DNA from: Apostichopus parvimensis
Taxonomy: Eukaryota; Echinodermata; Holothuroidea; Aspidochirotida; Stichopodidae
DNA length: 28,395 bases
Assembly (NCBI GenBank): GCA_000934455.1
Contig: KN882264.1
Location: 99,330-127,724, forward strand
Reading direction: 5' to 3'
Part shown: positions 13,001-22,090 of the stretch, one piece after another
Position numbering within the stretch: the stretch's first letter is position 1
Layout: every line of letters starts with the position of its first letter
Program-made: the position numbers and the translations under genes
Notes under the pieces: generated by a model
The model's database searches: none
The model's input: the letters and a program-made list of their open reading frames with translations, nothing else
Told to the model about the DNA's origin: nothing

Positions 13001-14456
13001 GAATTTATGCGGCACAGCTTTGCACCATGTTTCTTTCATCCCAATGATGCCACCATTGACTGACTGTTACACCCATTGCTGCATGAATATCTCTCTCAAT
13101 CAATCTTACTACTTTGTTTTTGCTTTTCCACTCTATCACAGTCCTTTTGCATGTCAAGTTTGTGAAGTTGAAAGTTAACAGAAAAATGCGGTTCTTATTG
13201 CATCAATTTTTTTAAGATCTTGAAAATGATGAATGCAGTACCATTCCAGTCCATAAACTTTTACTGACAAAATGGCTTAAAAAATTGGACAATGCATCTG
13301 GCCGGTGGAGACACGTGCCTCCACTGTAGTCACCAAGTTGTAATGGCAGCCGACCAGTCCCATGTAGATGGCGACACAGACCCAACCATCATCTCTGGCT
13401 TATATGACAGAGATGTTTGTGATGTACCAATTGGCCCAGACAGCTAGTATTAACGAAAAGCCTGTTTGGGAGATATCCAAGCTCAAAGTCAAGCCTAGGA
13501 CCTGTCACTTATAAATCTGTGATGTCATAGTGCTGTTAGAGTCTGAAATCATTTACTCGCTCTTTGGGTTTTCTTTTCATATTTGCAAGGTAGCAATGAA
13601 TATTAACAGTGTTGACACTGAAAACCACTGCCATGATTAGGTTAGGTTGCAAAGTTCATTATTTTTAAGATTCAGCATTTGCAAATTCATTTCCATTAAT
13701 ACAGAAAATAATAAATATTCCAATTAATAAAGTACCCCATCCTCTCAAGAAAAGACAAAAAAAAGACAAACATGTGGTCTGATGATGTCATATTGAAACT
13801 TGATCAAGTCTTCAGCCTTGTTTGATGAGGAACATTAACGCTGTGATGTCTATTCGCATAGATCGATAGTGCTGCTTGGGCATCTCCTCCAACTAGATCC
13901 AATTGTGCATACAATATGAAATACAAGACTATCCTTATTAACACCCCACTGCTGCCACCATGATCTTACTGCTGCCACCAGGATCCCACTGCTGCCACCA
14001 GGAATCCCACTGCTGCCACCATGTTATGTTCTAGAAACTTGCTATAACACTTCCATGAACTCTTTCACAGTGTTAAACTTGTTAAAGCAATACAGTTAAT
14101 GATTAGACACAGCATCCCACTTCTGTCACCAGTTCAAGTGTTTGCTTCCATAAGAGCTGGTGATGAAAAACAGATTCAACCTTAGCATCATATGGCAGAT
14201 CTTCAGTAGAAGTTGGCTGACATTTCATTGACAGAATATACGCCTATTGACTTTGCAATAAAACAAAGACCATACCTATCGAGTGCAAAATCCATTAACA
14301 CCCAGTGTCAGTTAACGATAACGAATCTTTAATCAGCATTTTTGAAATATCTTTGTTTCACAAAATAGGAAAGCCCATAAATTGGAGATGAAGAAAAAGG
14401 AACCAATCAAAACACCCAACGGCGACATTCCCAAGGTGAACGTGAAAAAGGTTTAG
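901..14456 (+). CDS. NOS: Nitric oxide synthase, C-terminal reductase half (gene-level entry, 9 exons, 5' partial)
   Basis: NOS makes nitric oxide and citrulline from arginine, using NADPH electrons passed through FAD and FMN to the haem. The exons 901-1094, 1366-1535, 2671-2881, 3601-3688, 4363-4654, 5664-5855, 8978-9211, 11635-11783 and 14369-14456 join in one open frame with all splice phases agreeing, giving 538 residues. In this numbering the FAD-binding RYYS is at 164-167, the NADPH pyrophosphate motif GPGTGIAPF starts at 239, [10 protein letters not shown] starts at 346 and YHEDIFG is at 387-393. These motifs and the surrounding sequence match animal NOS rather than cytochrome P450 reductase (for example [20 protein letters not shown] and HNGVCSSWL). 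The oxygenase domain, calmodulin site and FMN domain are upstream of the window. The tail after TLKT is about 140 residues; I recall only a few dozen in vertebrate NOS. Which NOS paralogue this is cannot be told from the window. Confidence 0.95.
1174..1246 (+). other. tRNA-like relic in NOS intron
   Basis: GATAGCTCAGCGGAC resembles a pol III A box and AGGTCGATCAATC, about 40 bases on, a decayed B box; a T-rich run follows. D-arm and T-arm pairing is poor, so this would be a tRNA pseudogene or SINE head, not a working tRNA. Rest of the intron (1095-1365): a C run at 1344-1353 before the exon 2 acceptor. Confidence 0.3.
1366..1535 (+). CDS. NOS: NOS exon 2: connecting/FAD domain
   Basis: It opens after a C-rich/T-rich tract and CTTTACAG and closes at GTAAAT with phase 0. 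The product [16 protein letters not shown] continues to [11 protein letters not shown], the helical connecting part of the NOS reductase, where LPPCT...DITTPP is highly conserved. Reading through the donor would stay open for a further 58 codons or so, but that sequence is low-complexity (a GGT repeat coding Gly) and not NOS-like. Confidence 0.93.
1536..2670 (+). other. NOS intron 2, no gene seen
   Basis: AT-rich intron. Only a short GGT/GAT trinucleotide repeat (about 1647-1688) stands out. Confidence 0.85.
2671..2881 (+). CDS. NOS: NOS exon 3: FAD-binding RYYSISSS motif
   Basis: The acceptor is TGATCACAG; the exon encodes [19 protein letters not shown] and then [21 protein letters not shown] is the RxY(S/T) FAD-phosphate motif of the ferredoxin-reductase fold, and the ending [10 protein letters not shown] fits the NOS strand before the loop to NGVCS. 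The exon must end at 2881 (phase 1) to keep the NOS frame, which uses a weak donor, GTCGGT. Confidence 0.93.
2882..3600 (+). other. NOS intron 3 with G-rich tract
   Basis: Ordinary intron sequence except for a G-rich tract at 3119-3142 (several runs of four or more G) and T-rich stretches near 3435-3490. No coding signal. Confidence 0.85.
3601..3688 (+). CDS. NOS: NOS exon 4: FAD isoalloxazine-side segment
   Basis: A short exon between GTATTCACAG and donor GTAAGG. With split codons at both ends it reads [30 protein letters not shown], matching the NOS segment GPxHxGVCSxWL, in which the GVCS part contacts the FAD. It enters in phase 1 and leaves in phase 2, matching its neighbours. Confidence 0.93.
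3689..4362 (+). other. NOS intron 4, no gene seen
   Basis: AT-rich intron with a G run at 4020-4030 and a C run at 4203-4211. Reading frames in its distal part are shadows of exon 5. Confidence 0.85.
4363..4654 (+). CDS. NOS: NOS exon 5: NADPH pyrophosphate-binding segment
   Basis: The acceptor is CCAAATCTAG and the donor GTGGGT. The product [17 protein letters not shown] is followed by [17 protein letters not shown], the NADPH pyrophosphate loop, then by [13 protein letters not shown] and [10 protein letters not shown]. The conserved FGCR and SREP contribute to NADP ribose/phosphate binding. There is a small insertion (AVNEKGEKV) between the QQRQ helix and the MFFGCR strand, where vertebrate NOS also varies. 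Confidence 0.95.
4655..5663 (+). other. NOS intron 5 with short duplication and G/C-rich tracts
   Basis: 4681-4706 and 4710-4734 are a diverged direct duplication starting TACGAAC(T/C)GACTC. A G-rich tract lies at 4942-4978 and a C-rich one at 5065-5100. Nothing else recognised. Confidence 0.8.
5664..5855 (+). CDS. NOS: NOS exon 6: NADPH adenine-side CGDVSM motif
   Basis: Phase 0 at both ends, 64 codons. It reads [14 protein letters not shown], then [17 protein letters not shown] and [16 protein letters not shown](T/S)MA is the conserved NOS motif whose Cys takes part in hydride transfer in this enzyme fold. The acceptor is CTCCGCAG and the donor GTAAGA. Confidence 0.95.
5856..8977 (+). other. 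NOS intron 6, 3.1 kb, T-rich
   Basis: From about 6700 to 8670 the + strand is strikingly T-rich, poor in A and punctuated by TCTCT and TTGATT words. It contains a G tract (7289-7306), an A/T tract (7858-7925) and the minisatellite listed separately. 5856-6700 is ordinary intron. Hydrophobic reading frames here come from the T-richness. Confidence 0.8.
7801..8470 (+). repeat. Degenerate minisatellite, about 95-base unit
   Basis: The unit reads roughly TCTCTTGCTTATAGACTTTT, GAAGTTTCTTCC, TTGGTTGTGTTC, then a T-rich run ending TGGCTCTTACA. Cores are visible near 7806, 7938, 8034, 8123, 8226, 8321 and, more diverged, 8405. An A/T-only stretch (7858-7925) separates the first copy from the rest. 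Confidence 0.8.
8978..9211 (+). CDS. NOS: NOS exon 7: FAD-shielding YHEDIFG and start of C-terminal tail
   Basis: The acceptor is CTCCCAAAG and the donor GTGAGT; phase 0 at both ends. [16 protein letters not shown] is the NOS C-terminal core; the Phe of HEDIFG corresponds to the aromatic residue that stacks on FAD in NOS. The remaining 62 residues are tail, with the segment [11 protein letters not shown] where vertebrate nNOS and eNOS carry a phosphorylatable Ser in an RxRxxS-like context; that Ser is not obvious here. RSNSVKS near the end is a candidate basophilic kinase site (inference). The frame stays open through the donor into the adjacent minisatellite. Confidence 0.92.
9238..9656 (+). 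repeat. 12-base minisatellite in NOS intron 7
   Basis: Over 400 bases of variants of AGTATGCGTATT (GCG/GGG/GTG/GCA and ATT/ATA/AAT alternate), starting about 25 bases after the exon 7 donor. Because 12 is a multiple of three, a frame from exon 7 stays open through most of it to 9517. Confidence 0.95.
9657..11634 (+). other. Rest of NOS intron 7, simple repeats only
   Basis: C-rich 9768-9785; alternating CA/TG-rich 10170-10265; CT repeat 10392-10418; C run followed by CA repeat 10763-10790. No coding signal found in between. Confidence 0.8.
11635..11783 (+). CDS. NOS: NOS exon 8: basic C-terminal tail
   Basis: Found by phase and splice signals rather than by homology. The acceptor is TTTCACCTTTAG, it enters in phase 0 and leaves in phase 2 at GTAAAT. 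It encodes [14 protein letters not shown], the basic patch [14 protein letters not shown] and the acidic helix-like [21 protein letters not shown] fits a PKA/PKG-type consensus (inference). If the donor is not used, the next codon is TAA at 11785-11787 and the protein ends ...SQKE. I do not recognise this tail from vertebrate NOS. The codon use and sharp boundaries look like real coding sequence. Confidence 0.75.
11784..14368 (+). other. NOS intron 8
   Basis: 2.6 kb. A GC-richer island at 13283-13450 has a 52-codon open frame with a CxxC motif but no splice boundaries or recognised family. A 20-21-base tandem repeat follows (13948-14021). Otherwise ordinary AT-rich intron. Confidence 0.75.
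13948..14021 (+). repeat. ACTGCTGCCACCA tandem repeat, four copies
   Basis: Copies of ACTGCTGCCACCA start at 13948, 13968, 13988 and 14009, with spacers (T/G)GATC-type. A diverged fifth copy (CCCACTTCTGTCACCAG) is near 14115. Confidence 0.92.
14369..14456 (+). CDS. NOS: NOS exon 9: Lys-rich C-terminus and stop
   Basis: After TTCACAAAATAG the exon enters with one base that completes the split Glu codon of exon 8, then reads [28 protein letters not shown] and TAG at 14454-14456. The phase match with exon 8 and continuation of the charged helix support it; no homology is claimed. The tail is strongly basic (11 Lys in 28 residues). The 3' UTR starts at 14457. Confidence 0.7.
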
Positions 14457-16058
14457 TAGAAAAAACTGGATGTCTTTGAGATCTGTCGGAGATCTACGGT
14501 TCATCATCATCATCTTCTCCTCCAGTCGGTCTCCTCTGATAGATTGAGAATATAGACCGAAACAATAGTGACCTCTGACCTGTCAGGGTCGATGAATTAG
14601 CGAAGCTAACGAAGCGAGGGGTGAAAGGAATTAGCTGAGAGGGAATGACTGGATGTGTTTGTCTTGGGAAGCTGTAAACAATTTGCAACATGAAGAAGAT
14701 GTTTGTTTTTAAATAATATTGCTTCGTAATCTCCACTTTTTCACAGATTTTAATGTTTGAAACCTCTGAGCACAAAAAAAGTATAAGGAAAAGCATGAAA
14801 TGAAAGGGCCAAAAAAAAAAATGAATTTAGACATGGAATAAAAAAGAGGTAGGAATTTGTCGACAAGTTGCAGATTTTACTGTACAGAAACTCATGGCAA
14901 CATTATAATATCCGTTAGAAATTTACATATTTGTGAATATTACTCTTCTTCAGCTTTGGTATTTTTTTTTACCATAATTATATATGACTGTATGGATCTT
15001 GTCTTAAGCTCAATCGAGCCAAATATTGTGTGTTTTTTTTGCTTCAAGTATACAGAAAATAATTCGATAAAGAAAAGAAAAGAAAGAAAAATCATATGGC
15101 TTTCGAAAAATGTTTGAAATATTTCCTTTTATAACCTCTTTTGTACATATTCAATTAAAGCATAAGTAACGTGCAGTGAAAATCAAAGTGTAGCTTTCGT
15201 GTTTCATAAAAGGACTTTAAGGCTGTCACACAATACAGTTGTCAAGTAGTCATCAATGCATAATATAGCCAAATTCTCATGTAGCTGTTGAATGATGGGG
15301 GGTAGGGATGGGGTGGGGAGGGGGGAGTGGGGGGTAGGTTGTATAATGCCTTTTGAATTGTATCGAGAAAAATGTTGAGTTACTTTTCATGACGTTTAAA
15401 AAAGGAGAGAAATGTTGAGAAAATCAATTTCTAAGTCGTGTGCAGAGCAATATGTCATTCGTTTCTACCAGTGGTGTTTATCAAAACTTATGGAATATTC
15501 ATATATATATATAATATAAATATATCATCTAAATGAAGTTACAAGCTCTGTAGTAAATTATTATGGATTTGATTGATTGATTGAATTTAAAATAAGTTGG
15601 TGTGATTTCATCTCCACTGAAGGTAAATAAATAATGGTTTCTTTCATCTAGCCAAAAAGACAATAAAAAAGGGTTGCCAATAAAAAACAAGAAAAAAAGA
15701 GTAAAAAAAAAAAAATCTTTTTAATAGTTGCATTAAGATGGGCATGGTGGCAATCGCAAGCATTCCTACTTCACGCAGGTTTGGTTCGTTCAAATTTATC
15801 ACATGTTGACTTGTAATCTTTTCTTCTCTTCTACTTGTATACAAACACTTTTTAATTATTTTCTCTGTAGATGTTAAAGGTTGTAAAAATGATTAAACCA
15901 TGTCAAATTTTGACCGGGATGAATGAGACATTGCAAATATGGAAAGATGTGGAAATTGTACTAAATGTGAGGATTTAATGTTTATTTGTAGGAAGTTTCC
16001 TTTTTTTTGCTGTGAGGATATTTCTTTTCTTGTTTTTCATCTCGATGTTTACCAAAAG

Positions 16059-16087
16059 TTTGAATTAACACCACCCGTTAATTCAAA
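16059..16087 (+). other. Perfect 11-bp stem hairpin downstream of NOS stop
   Basis: TTTGAATTAAC (16059-16069) and GTTAATTCAAA (16077-16087) are exact reverse complements with a 7-base loop ACCACCC. It would lie in the NOS 3' UTR if that UTR is longer than 1.6 kb. Function unknown. Confidence 0.75.
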
Positions 16088-16798
16088 TCAAATTTTCTTA
16101 TGATGAGACCATCAGTATGTTTAAAAAAAATTGTTTCACTGCTCTCGGCCGATGGGGAGTTTTTCTTAATTGACGTTAAACTTTGGATTAAAAGTTGCTG
16201 TTTAACGATGTATTGAAAATACAGACGTGATCAGTATAAAAAAAAGGTGATTCTTTTAACATCGACATCACACAGAATATTTGTAATTTGTTTAACTAAT
16301 GTTTTACCTTTGCTTGTAAAAAGGAGAAAGATTTGCTTGCCTATTTGTCTAGTACAGTGTCACACCGTTGTTTGGTGGTTGTCAGAAACAACAAGCTTTT
16401 AGAAAAGCCAATTCTCTTGGGGAGATTGTTTTTGAGCAGTTTTGGTCGAAAAGTTAAAATTACTTTTTCATAGATGTAAGATAACTGTATCAAATATTGA
16501 TGTTATTTAAAACCTTATCACCGCCGAAGCAAAAACCGAGCGTGTCGAAAGGTTTTTAAGATCGAGTAGTGCCCTTTTTAACAGCCAGTTCTGATGTGTT
16601 CTTATTTTAATTTTGTTGGTTTTTTTTTCTTCTTTCTGTTTTTGGAAATTGTAAATAACGGTATATAAAAAGCCAGATTTATTTATGAGAATGTAAATGT
16701 TTAGAAAGAATGTTTGATATGAGAGAGACAGACGATAAGAGTTGAGATGTGATCACGAGGAACCGAAGGGGACTTGACGTAGAGAGAAAAGCACAAAC

Positions 16799-16937
16799 TT
16801 TCAACAGACGGATGGAGTCGAATATATGTTAGCTGACTCCATGAGTTTCAACAGGTGGATGGAGTCGACCTATGTTAGCTGACCCCATGAGTTCAACGGG
16901 TGGATGGAGTCGACGTTTGCTAGCCGACTCCAGAAAG
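16799..16937 (+). repeat. Three tandem 46-47-base repeats, each with an inverted repeat
   Basis: Units 16799-16845, 16846-16891 and 16892-16937 share TCAAC-GGATGGAGTCGA-GCTGACTCC. In unit 3 GGAGTCG (16906-16912) pairs with CGACTCC (16925-16931); unit 1 has a 6-bp version and unit 2 one mismatch. As RNA this is a row of three stem-loops. Confidence 0.88.
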
Positions 16938-19900
16938 TGTAGGTAAATTTGTTTCGTCAAAGAACAGCAAGTTAAATGCAATATGCAAACATGATTGTCA
17001 GATTCATAAATTATTTTCGTTCAGACATTTCTCGTTTATTCGTTTCAAGAATTTGAGATAGAAAAGAAGAATAGCTTTCTTTACTTATTTCCATCTGCTA
17101 GAAGTTCATTCTAGCTCAAAGGAAAGATATCTTGTCACTTAACATAACCATGAAGTCTTTTTTTTTTTTTTCCACTTGTTTTGTTTTAGGTTTTTTTTTT
17201 GTGCATTTCATCTGGATTGTCCCAGTGCAAAAGCAGAAAATGTAAAATGACCTACAAATTCTGTTTTTTTTAAAAAATATTTGAAAAGCTTGTATATGGA
17301 CAGGGTTTGCAGGGTACAGAAGGCTATTTTAAATGTACCAGTGGTTTGCTTGGATACCTCATCTTGTACGACAGTTATTTTAACCGACCCATTGGGGACC
17401 ATCAAATGACATTCTTTAAGAGTTTCAATGCAAGATGAAATCATATTTCTCATTAATTAGGAATTAACTCGTTCAATTTTTTAATGAACCTTTGACCTCT
17501 GTTTTAGCAGCTCTATTTTCCTGTTCTTATTGATGACCTGTGTACATGGATTCTAGGAGCATGTACTGTTGAAATTTCCATAGAAATACCAGTCAAAATT
17601 TGCCTAATAAACTTATTCTGGAGACATGTTTAATTAATACCCTCCTATCCCAGCTGCAGACTACCATGGTGGTCATTTGACTGTTATTACCCGCAACAGA
17701 AATTGTCAGGCGGCTGTTTTCTTAATGGGGTCGTGAGGGGGAGTAGGGGGAAGGAGGGAGGGGAAGTCCCTAATTGTGGTCCCTGAAGATTCTCTGTGCT
17801 GCTAGAGTTTACAAATGTAACATTTTAGAGACAGGAATTGATGACATCACCCTGGAAAGGTATTTCTGCAAATGTTAAAAAATACCATATTTTGCTATAA
17901 AATTTATAGACATGTAATGGATAGTTTTGCATCCAGAAAAAAAAAAATCCATGACCGAATCAACATCATCAATACTCATATAGTGAAGTGATGCTGTAAA
18001 AAAAATTTGAAGATTTGACCTCTTGACCTGATGAGAGTGAACGTTTTTTTTTTTGTCTGTTCTCGGGATGGGAGATTGATAAAAATAAATGTATCACAGA
18101 GTGATTTATTCAGACTGAGAACAAAGACCTAATTGTTATCAGATCAGAAGGGTCCCCCTCCTCTCCCTTCGAGACCCCACTTAATGCAAATTCATATCAG
18201 AAGACACTTTCATAATATCACTTCTTTAACTACCTTTTTATGTCCAATCATTCCATTCGTTCTTGATTAATATTTTTTTCCAGCTGTAACATTCCGTTTC
18301 TCTTTCTAGCTCTTCGGTTTTTCGTTTATATTCCCAACAAAATACTGGCCAAAAATGCTTCCTTTTGGGGGGGGGGGGGGGGTGTGCAAGCTCCATTTGA
18401 TCTACTAAGAACTGCAGTAGGCCGTCACTGTAACACAAGAATCCTTTGTTTGAAAGCAGGTAAAATTTGATTTGCAGATGCATAACCTAGTTTGCACGCT
18501 TAGTCTTGGGTATTTTTTTTACTCTTTGTAATAACATTATGAAAGAGGAAATTGCTACGAATAATATACAATTGCAACTAATTATGCCCTGCTCTCTTCT
18601 AGAAGTCCCTCCAAGCCTGCTCACCGAGTAAACTGAGGTTTAAGGCCTTCATCCGCTGTTTAAGGTCCCAAAACTATGCATTCAAATAATTTGAGCAAAT
18701 TTTAAATTCTACAAACACTGTCACTATTTTCTCAATGCATTGGTCATGTCATGTATTTTTTTTCTCCATGAAAGTATCAATTGTGGTCGTTTTCAAACTA
18801 AAGATGAAGATGGGTAGCTTTACCTGAGACTATGGGACAGTCTCTCTCCACCTAAATTACAACCATCTTTCTTGGTAATTTAAGTGTGTAGTGTTGAATC
18901 GCTAATATGACCCATATCTTCAAAGTTTAGGCTAATTAATATGAATAGTCGTGAAATAAACATATATCAAAATAATAGCTACAAGTCCACTTTCGGAGGT
19001 ATTGTAACGGTCATACTCCTCTCGTTTGACCAAAGTACCATACAGGAGACATAATAATGTTGTGCCCTATTAGGATCATAACAACAGTTGTCCACACAAT
19101 GTTTCACACATTTATTTTATAATCATTGAAATCAAAGACATTTCTTTCCCATTTGCTTCAAGTATGAACTTTTCAGTGTTTTTCAATTTTTTTTATTTTA
19201 TTATATTGTCTGGTAATGGGTTATCCTGAATAAAAGAGTGGTAATGGCAGCCCAGACTTCTGGAGCTGGTTTCCATGACGATGTTAACTCGTGTTAAATC
19301 TGTTTTCATTTTCATATTTAACAATATATTTGGTCGGCTATCTGCCTGGTTTCATATTATCCTAGATTTTAGTCTTTCGCTATGGTAGATTTAATAAATA
19401 CACTTTCTGTGAGAGGTCAAGTTTTCAACTATAACTAATTAAATGCCTTTCAAAACTTTTGTTCCTTCATGTTTTTCAAAAAAATCCATTTAACTTTGTT
19501 TGCTGTTTTATTAAAAAATAATATTCACCTGTTCTCTCGTTTCTAAATTACTTCTTGTCACATTTAATCCAATCGACACTTTCTTAAAACAAAAAGAAAG
19601 AACGAAAAAATAATTTCTACATATCTTTACTGTTACCGTGTGTATTCCTTGGTGTGTATCCAGTTTAAAAATAAGATACCTGTTCATCTTGTAGATTTGA
19701 AAATATGTGAATGTTTGCAAAAAATTATAAACTCTCAATTTTTTTTTCTAGTGAAAACAGTTTTTCCTGTAGATGATCGGATTATACTTTCTGACAAACG
19801 TAAACGTAATTCTTAAGCTTTTGAATGTCATCACATTATCCATATCCTGATGAAAACCACTGGACATCGGTAATTTAAAGTGCTCATACAGCTGTAACAA

Positions 19901-20379
19901 GGTGCAAATGTGTCAAAATATGATGGAATATTTCAACTTAATGGTTCCTACCGTACATCATTACTCCCCACTTCAACCAACGTCCCATAATTTGGGAAGG
20001 AGTATTTTTCTCTCCCCGAACTACCAAAGCTTCGCCCTTTGCAATGCAAGCTGAACCGATTATTGTTTTAACCTCATTGCATCCTGGACATAGTTACTAT
20101 TGTAACTTTTAACTATGACTTAACTTCTCCCAAGCTGGGATAATCTTGGGTTAGTGGTATTCATAATCTATGTTCACATTTATTTTCTATTCAACGAAAA
20201 TAAAAATTGTTTTCAGAAGAAAGCCTGGGACATATAAGCTGCTTTCATCTAAATTGGAACATTTTTTATGATGTAAAATGAGAAGAGAGAAATATTGTTG
20301 AGAAAGTCGTTGCAGGAATTACAAACCTGTAAATCGATACGAATGGGATAATAATGGCATTGTAATGTGTGCTTATTAG

Positions 20380-20459
20380 ATATGGAAAATGATGAAAATG
20401 ATCACGATTCGAGATCTGCATCATATGATAAGCGAAGAGCAAAACAGACTCATACAAAG
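20380..20459 (+). other. Exon-like fragment, 26 codons, unassigned
   Basis: Between TGTGCTTATTAG and donor-like GTATGT lies an open frame starting ATG at 20382: MENDENDHDSRSASYDKRRAKQTHTK. The sequence is hydrophilic and protein-like. No matching downstream exon was found, and I do not recognise the peptide. It may be a first coding exon, a relic or chance. Confidence 0.25.
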
Positions 20460-21063
20460 GTATGTAGAGGGCAGGATATTACTAACCATTAAGTTGTTTT
20501 AACGACTCTGTTATGTATTATTTATTATGTTTAAGCAAGAGTTTTAACGAGGCAGTGTTTACTCTTTATCACAGTGTAAGATGTAGTTGCCGTCTGTAAT
20601 GTCAAGAATGAACAAGAAAATAATAACCACAGGAAACTTGCTCGATTTTTTGTTTCCCTCTTTTGATAGCGTTATTAACAAGATTGGTTTTAAATATTTT
20701 AAGTATTTAATTATTTCTCTTTATACCAAAAAGTATAAACTATTCATATACTAGTTCTAATTACAAGGCTTCATGATAAAAAAATCCACAAAATATCACC
20801 TTTAAAGTTAAAGGTGTCGGAATAATTCCACGCTACTCAAATTTCGATACCATTTTTCTTTCAGTTTTACGCGTGATAAACATTTCCCTGAACACAAAAA
20901 AAAGAAAGAAAAAAAAAAAAAGGACTGTTGAAGATGAAATGTGAAGAAAATATGCACAAAATGGAGTTGGAAGAAGGAGTCCTAGTTTTAGAATTAAAAC
21001 CTTTCTTAGAATCTGTTATATCCAAGTGATATATATCCATATAGTTCCATAGAGATATATATC

Positions 21064-21081
21064 CTTGGATATATATCCAAG
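21064..21081. repeat. 18-bp perfect palindrome
   Basis: CTTGGATATATATCCAAG, in a patch (21010-21090) with several diverged ATATATCC words that can pair with one another. Confidence 0.8.
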
Positions 21082-21325
21082 AAGTACTCATCCATTCCAG
21101 ACTTAGATTGCCAGCTTACACTTATCCAGCTGTTAGGAGCCAGACGTCAGTGTGTAGATCTAGTGATAGAGTTGTGTACACAAATTAGTCGAAGCAAACT
21201 CGCTAATCCCATGTAAACAAAATATGCTAGACATTCGAATAATGGCCACTTATGCACAAACTTTCAAGATACACTTGACTGCCATTCTCAAAGTGTGTTC
21301 CTTAACATGAGGTATTTGGTCTGAT

Positions 21326-21353
21326 ATCTTAAACAGACAAGTACAAGTGACTG

Positions 21354-21389
<36 letters not shown>

Positions 21390-21546
21390 GAGTCGATTAC
21401 AGATAACACTTTAAGTTTTGGAGGTTGTCCAATGTATGAACAATCTTAAACAGACAAGTAAAAGTGACCGGTTTAAAAAAAAAAAAAAAAAATTGGGAGT
21501 CGATTGCAGACGACACTTTAAGCTTTGGAGGTTGTCCAATGCATGA
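21326..21546 (+). repeat. Tandem duplication carrying internal poly(A) runs
   Basis: 21326-21440 and 21443-21546 are near copies: ATCTTAAACAGACAAGTA, AAGTGAC(T/C)GGTTT, an A run (29 and 18 bases), TTGG(G)AGTCGATT and GGAGGTTGTCCAATG(T/C)ATGAA. Most of the length difference is in the A run. It may be a decayed retroposon duplicated locally. Confidence 0.9.
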
Positions 21547-21567
21547 AGTAAACCAAATGCATTAGAC

Positions 21568-21621
21568 ATAATGCATTGGACATAAGCCAATGTCCAAAGC
21601 CATGTCCAATGCATTGGACAT
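21568..21621. repeat. Nested palindromes built on GTCCAATGCATTGGAC
   Basis: 21602-21621 is a perfect 20-bp palindrome. ATGCATTGGACAT (21571-21583) is the exact inverse of ATGTCCAATGCAT (21602-21614), giving a 13-bp stem with an 18-base loop. The adjacent duplication ends with the same TCCAATGCAT word. Confidence 0.9.
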
Positions 21622-22090
21622 TTAAGCCAAAACATATCAAAGCCTTTGGATAATATTCAAAGAAAACATTCCCTCAAAATGTGGCAAGATTTCAAGTCAG
21701 TGTGAACTGAGCCAATCTGAAAGGCAAAATGGGTACTTTAACATAGCTCACATTGATCCTTTTAATGTCACTTTGTGCAATGTAGGAGATTCAACAAAGT
21801 TTGAAATATTAGTTTACACTAATTATTCAAGCTCATACAAAACTGTCTCTCCTTCCCCTCCTCCAATCCCCCACGTTCACCCACCCCTACTGTCGTGATC
21901 ACCCACAGACACATAGGGCACTATCGCAGTACACACTCTTCAAATAGTGTCTGAACAAATCCATGAATGAGCCATCCACCTTAACCACCACATTCCCTCC
22001 AACCAACCACTTTGTAAGGATATAAACTATATATATTTCCCCCTACTTGCATATAGTTATCCAGCCTGTCAGAGTTTGAGTAAATAGTCC

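Larger units (their letters stand above)
14457..22090. other. Region between the convergent stop codons: both 3' UTRs and intergenic DNA
   Basis: No complete gene seen. + strand AATAAA-type words occur near 14835, 15151 (ATTAAA), 15622 and further, so the NOS poly(A) site cannot be placed. G-rich tracts at 15297-15338, 17727-17763 and 18366-18382. Long A runs, AT repeats (15500-15525) and the hairpins and repeats listed separately fill much of the rest. Confidence 0.7.

Noticed and set aside
14494..14796. 100-codon - strand open frame downstream of NOS
   Set aside because: No splice partner, no recognised domain, hydrophobic and Lys-rich composition typical of AT-rich non-coding DNA.
18602..18688. 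Acceptor-like CTCTCTTCTAG followed by an open frame KSLQACSPSKLRFKAF, as an alternative NOS end
   Set aside because: Only 28 codons, no conservation evidence, and the exon 8 to exon 9 path already gives a phase-matched end.
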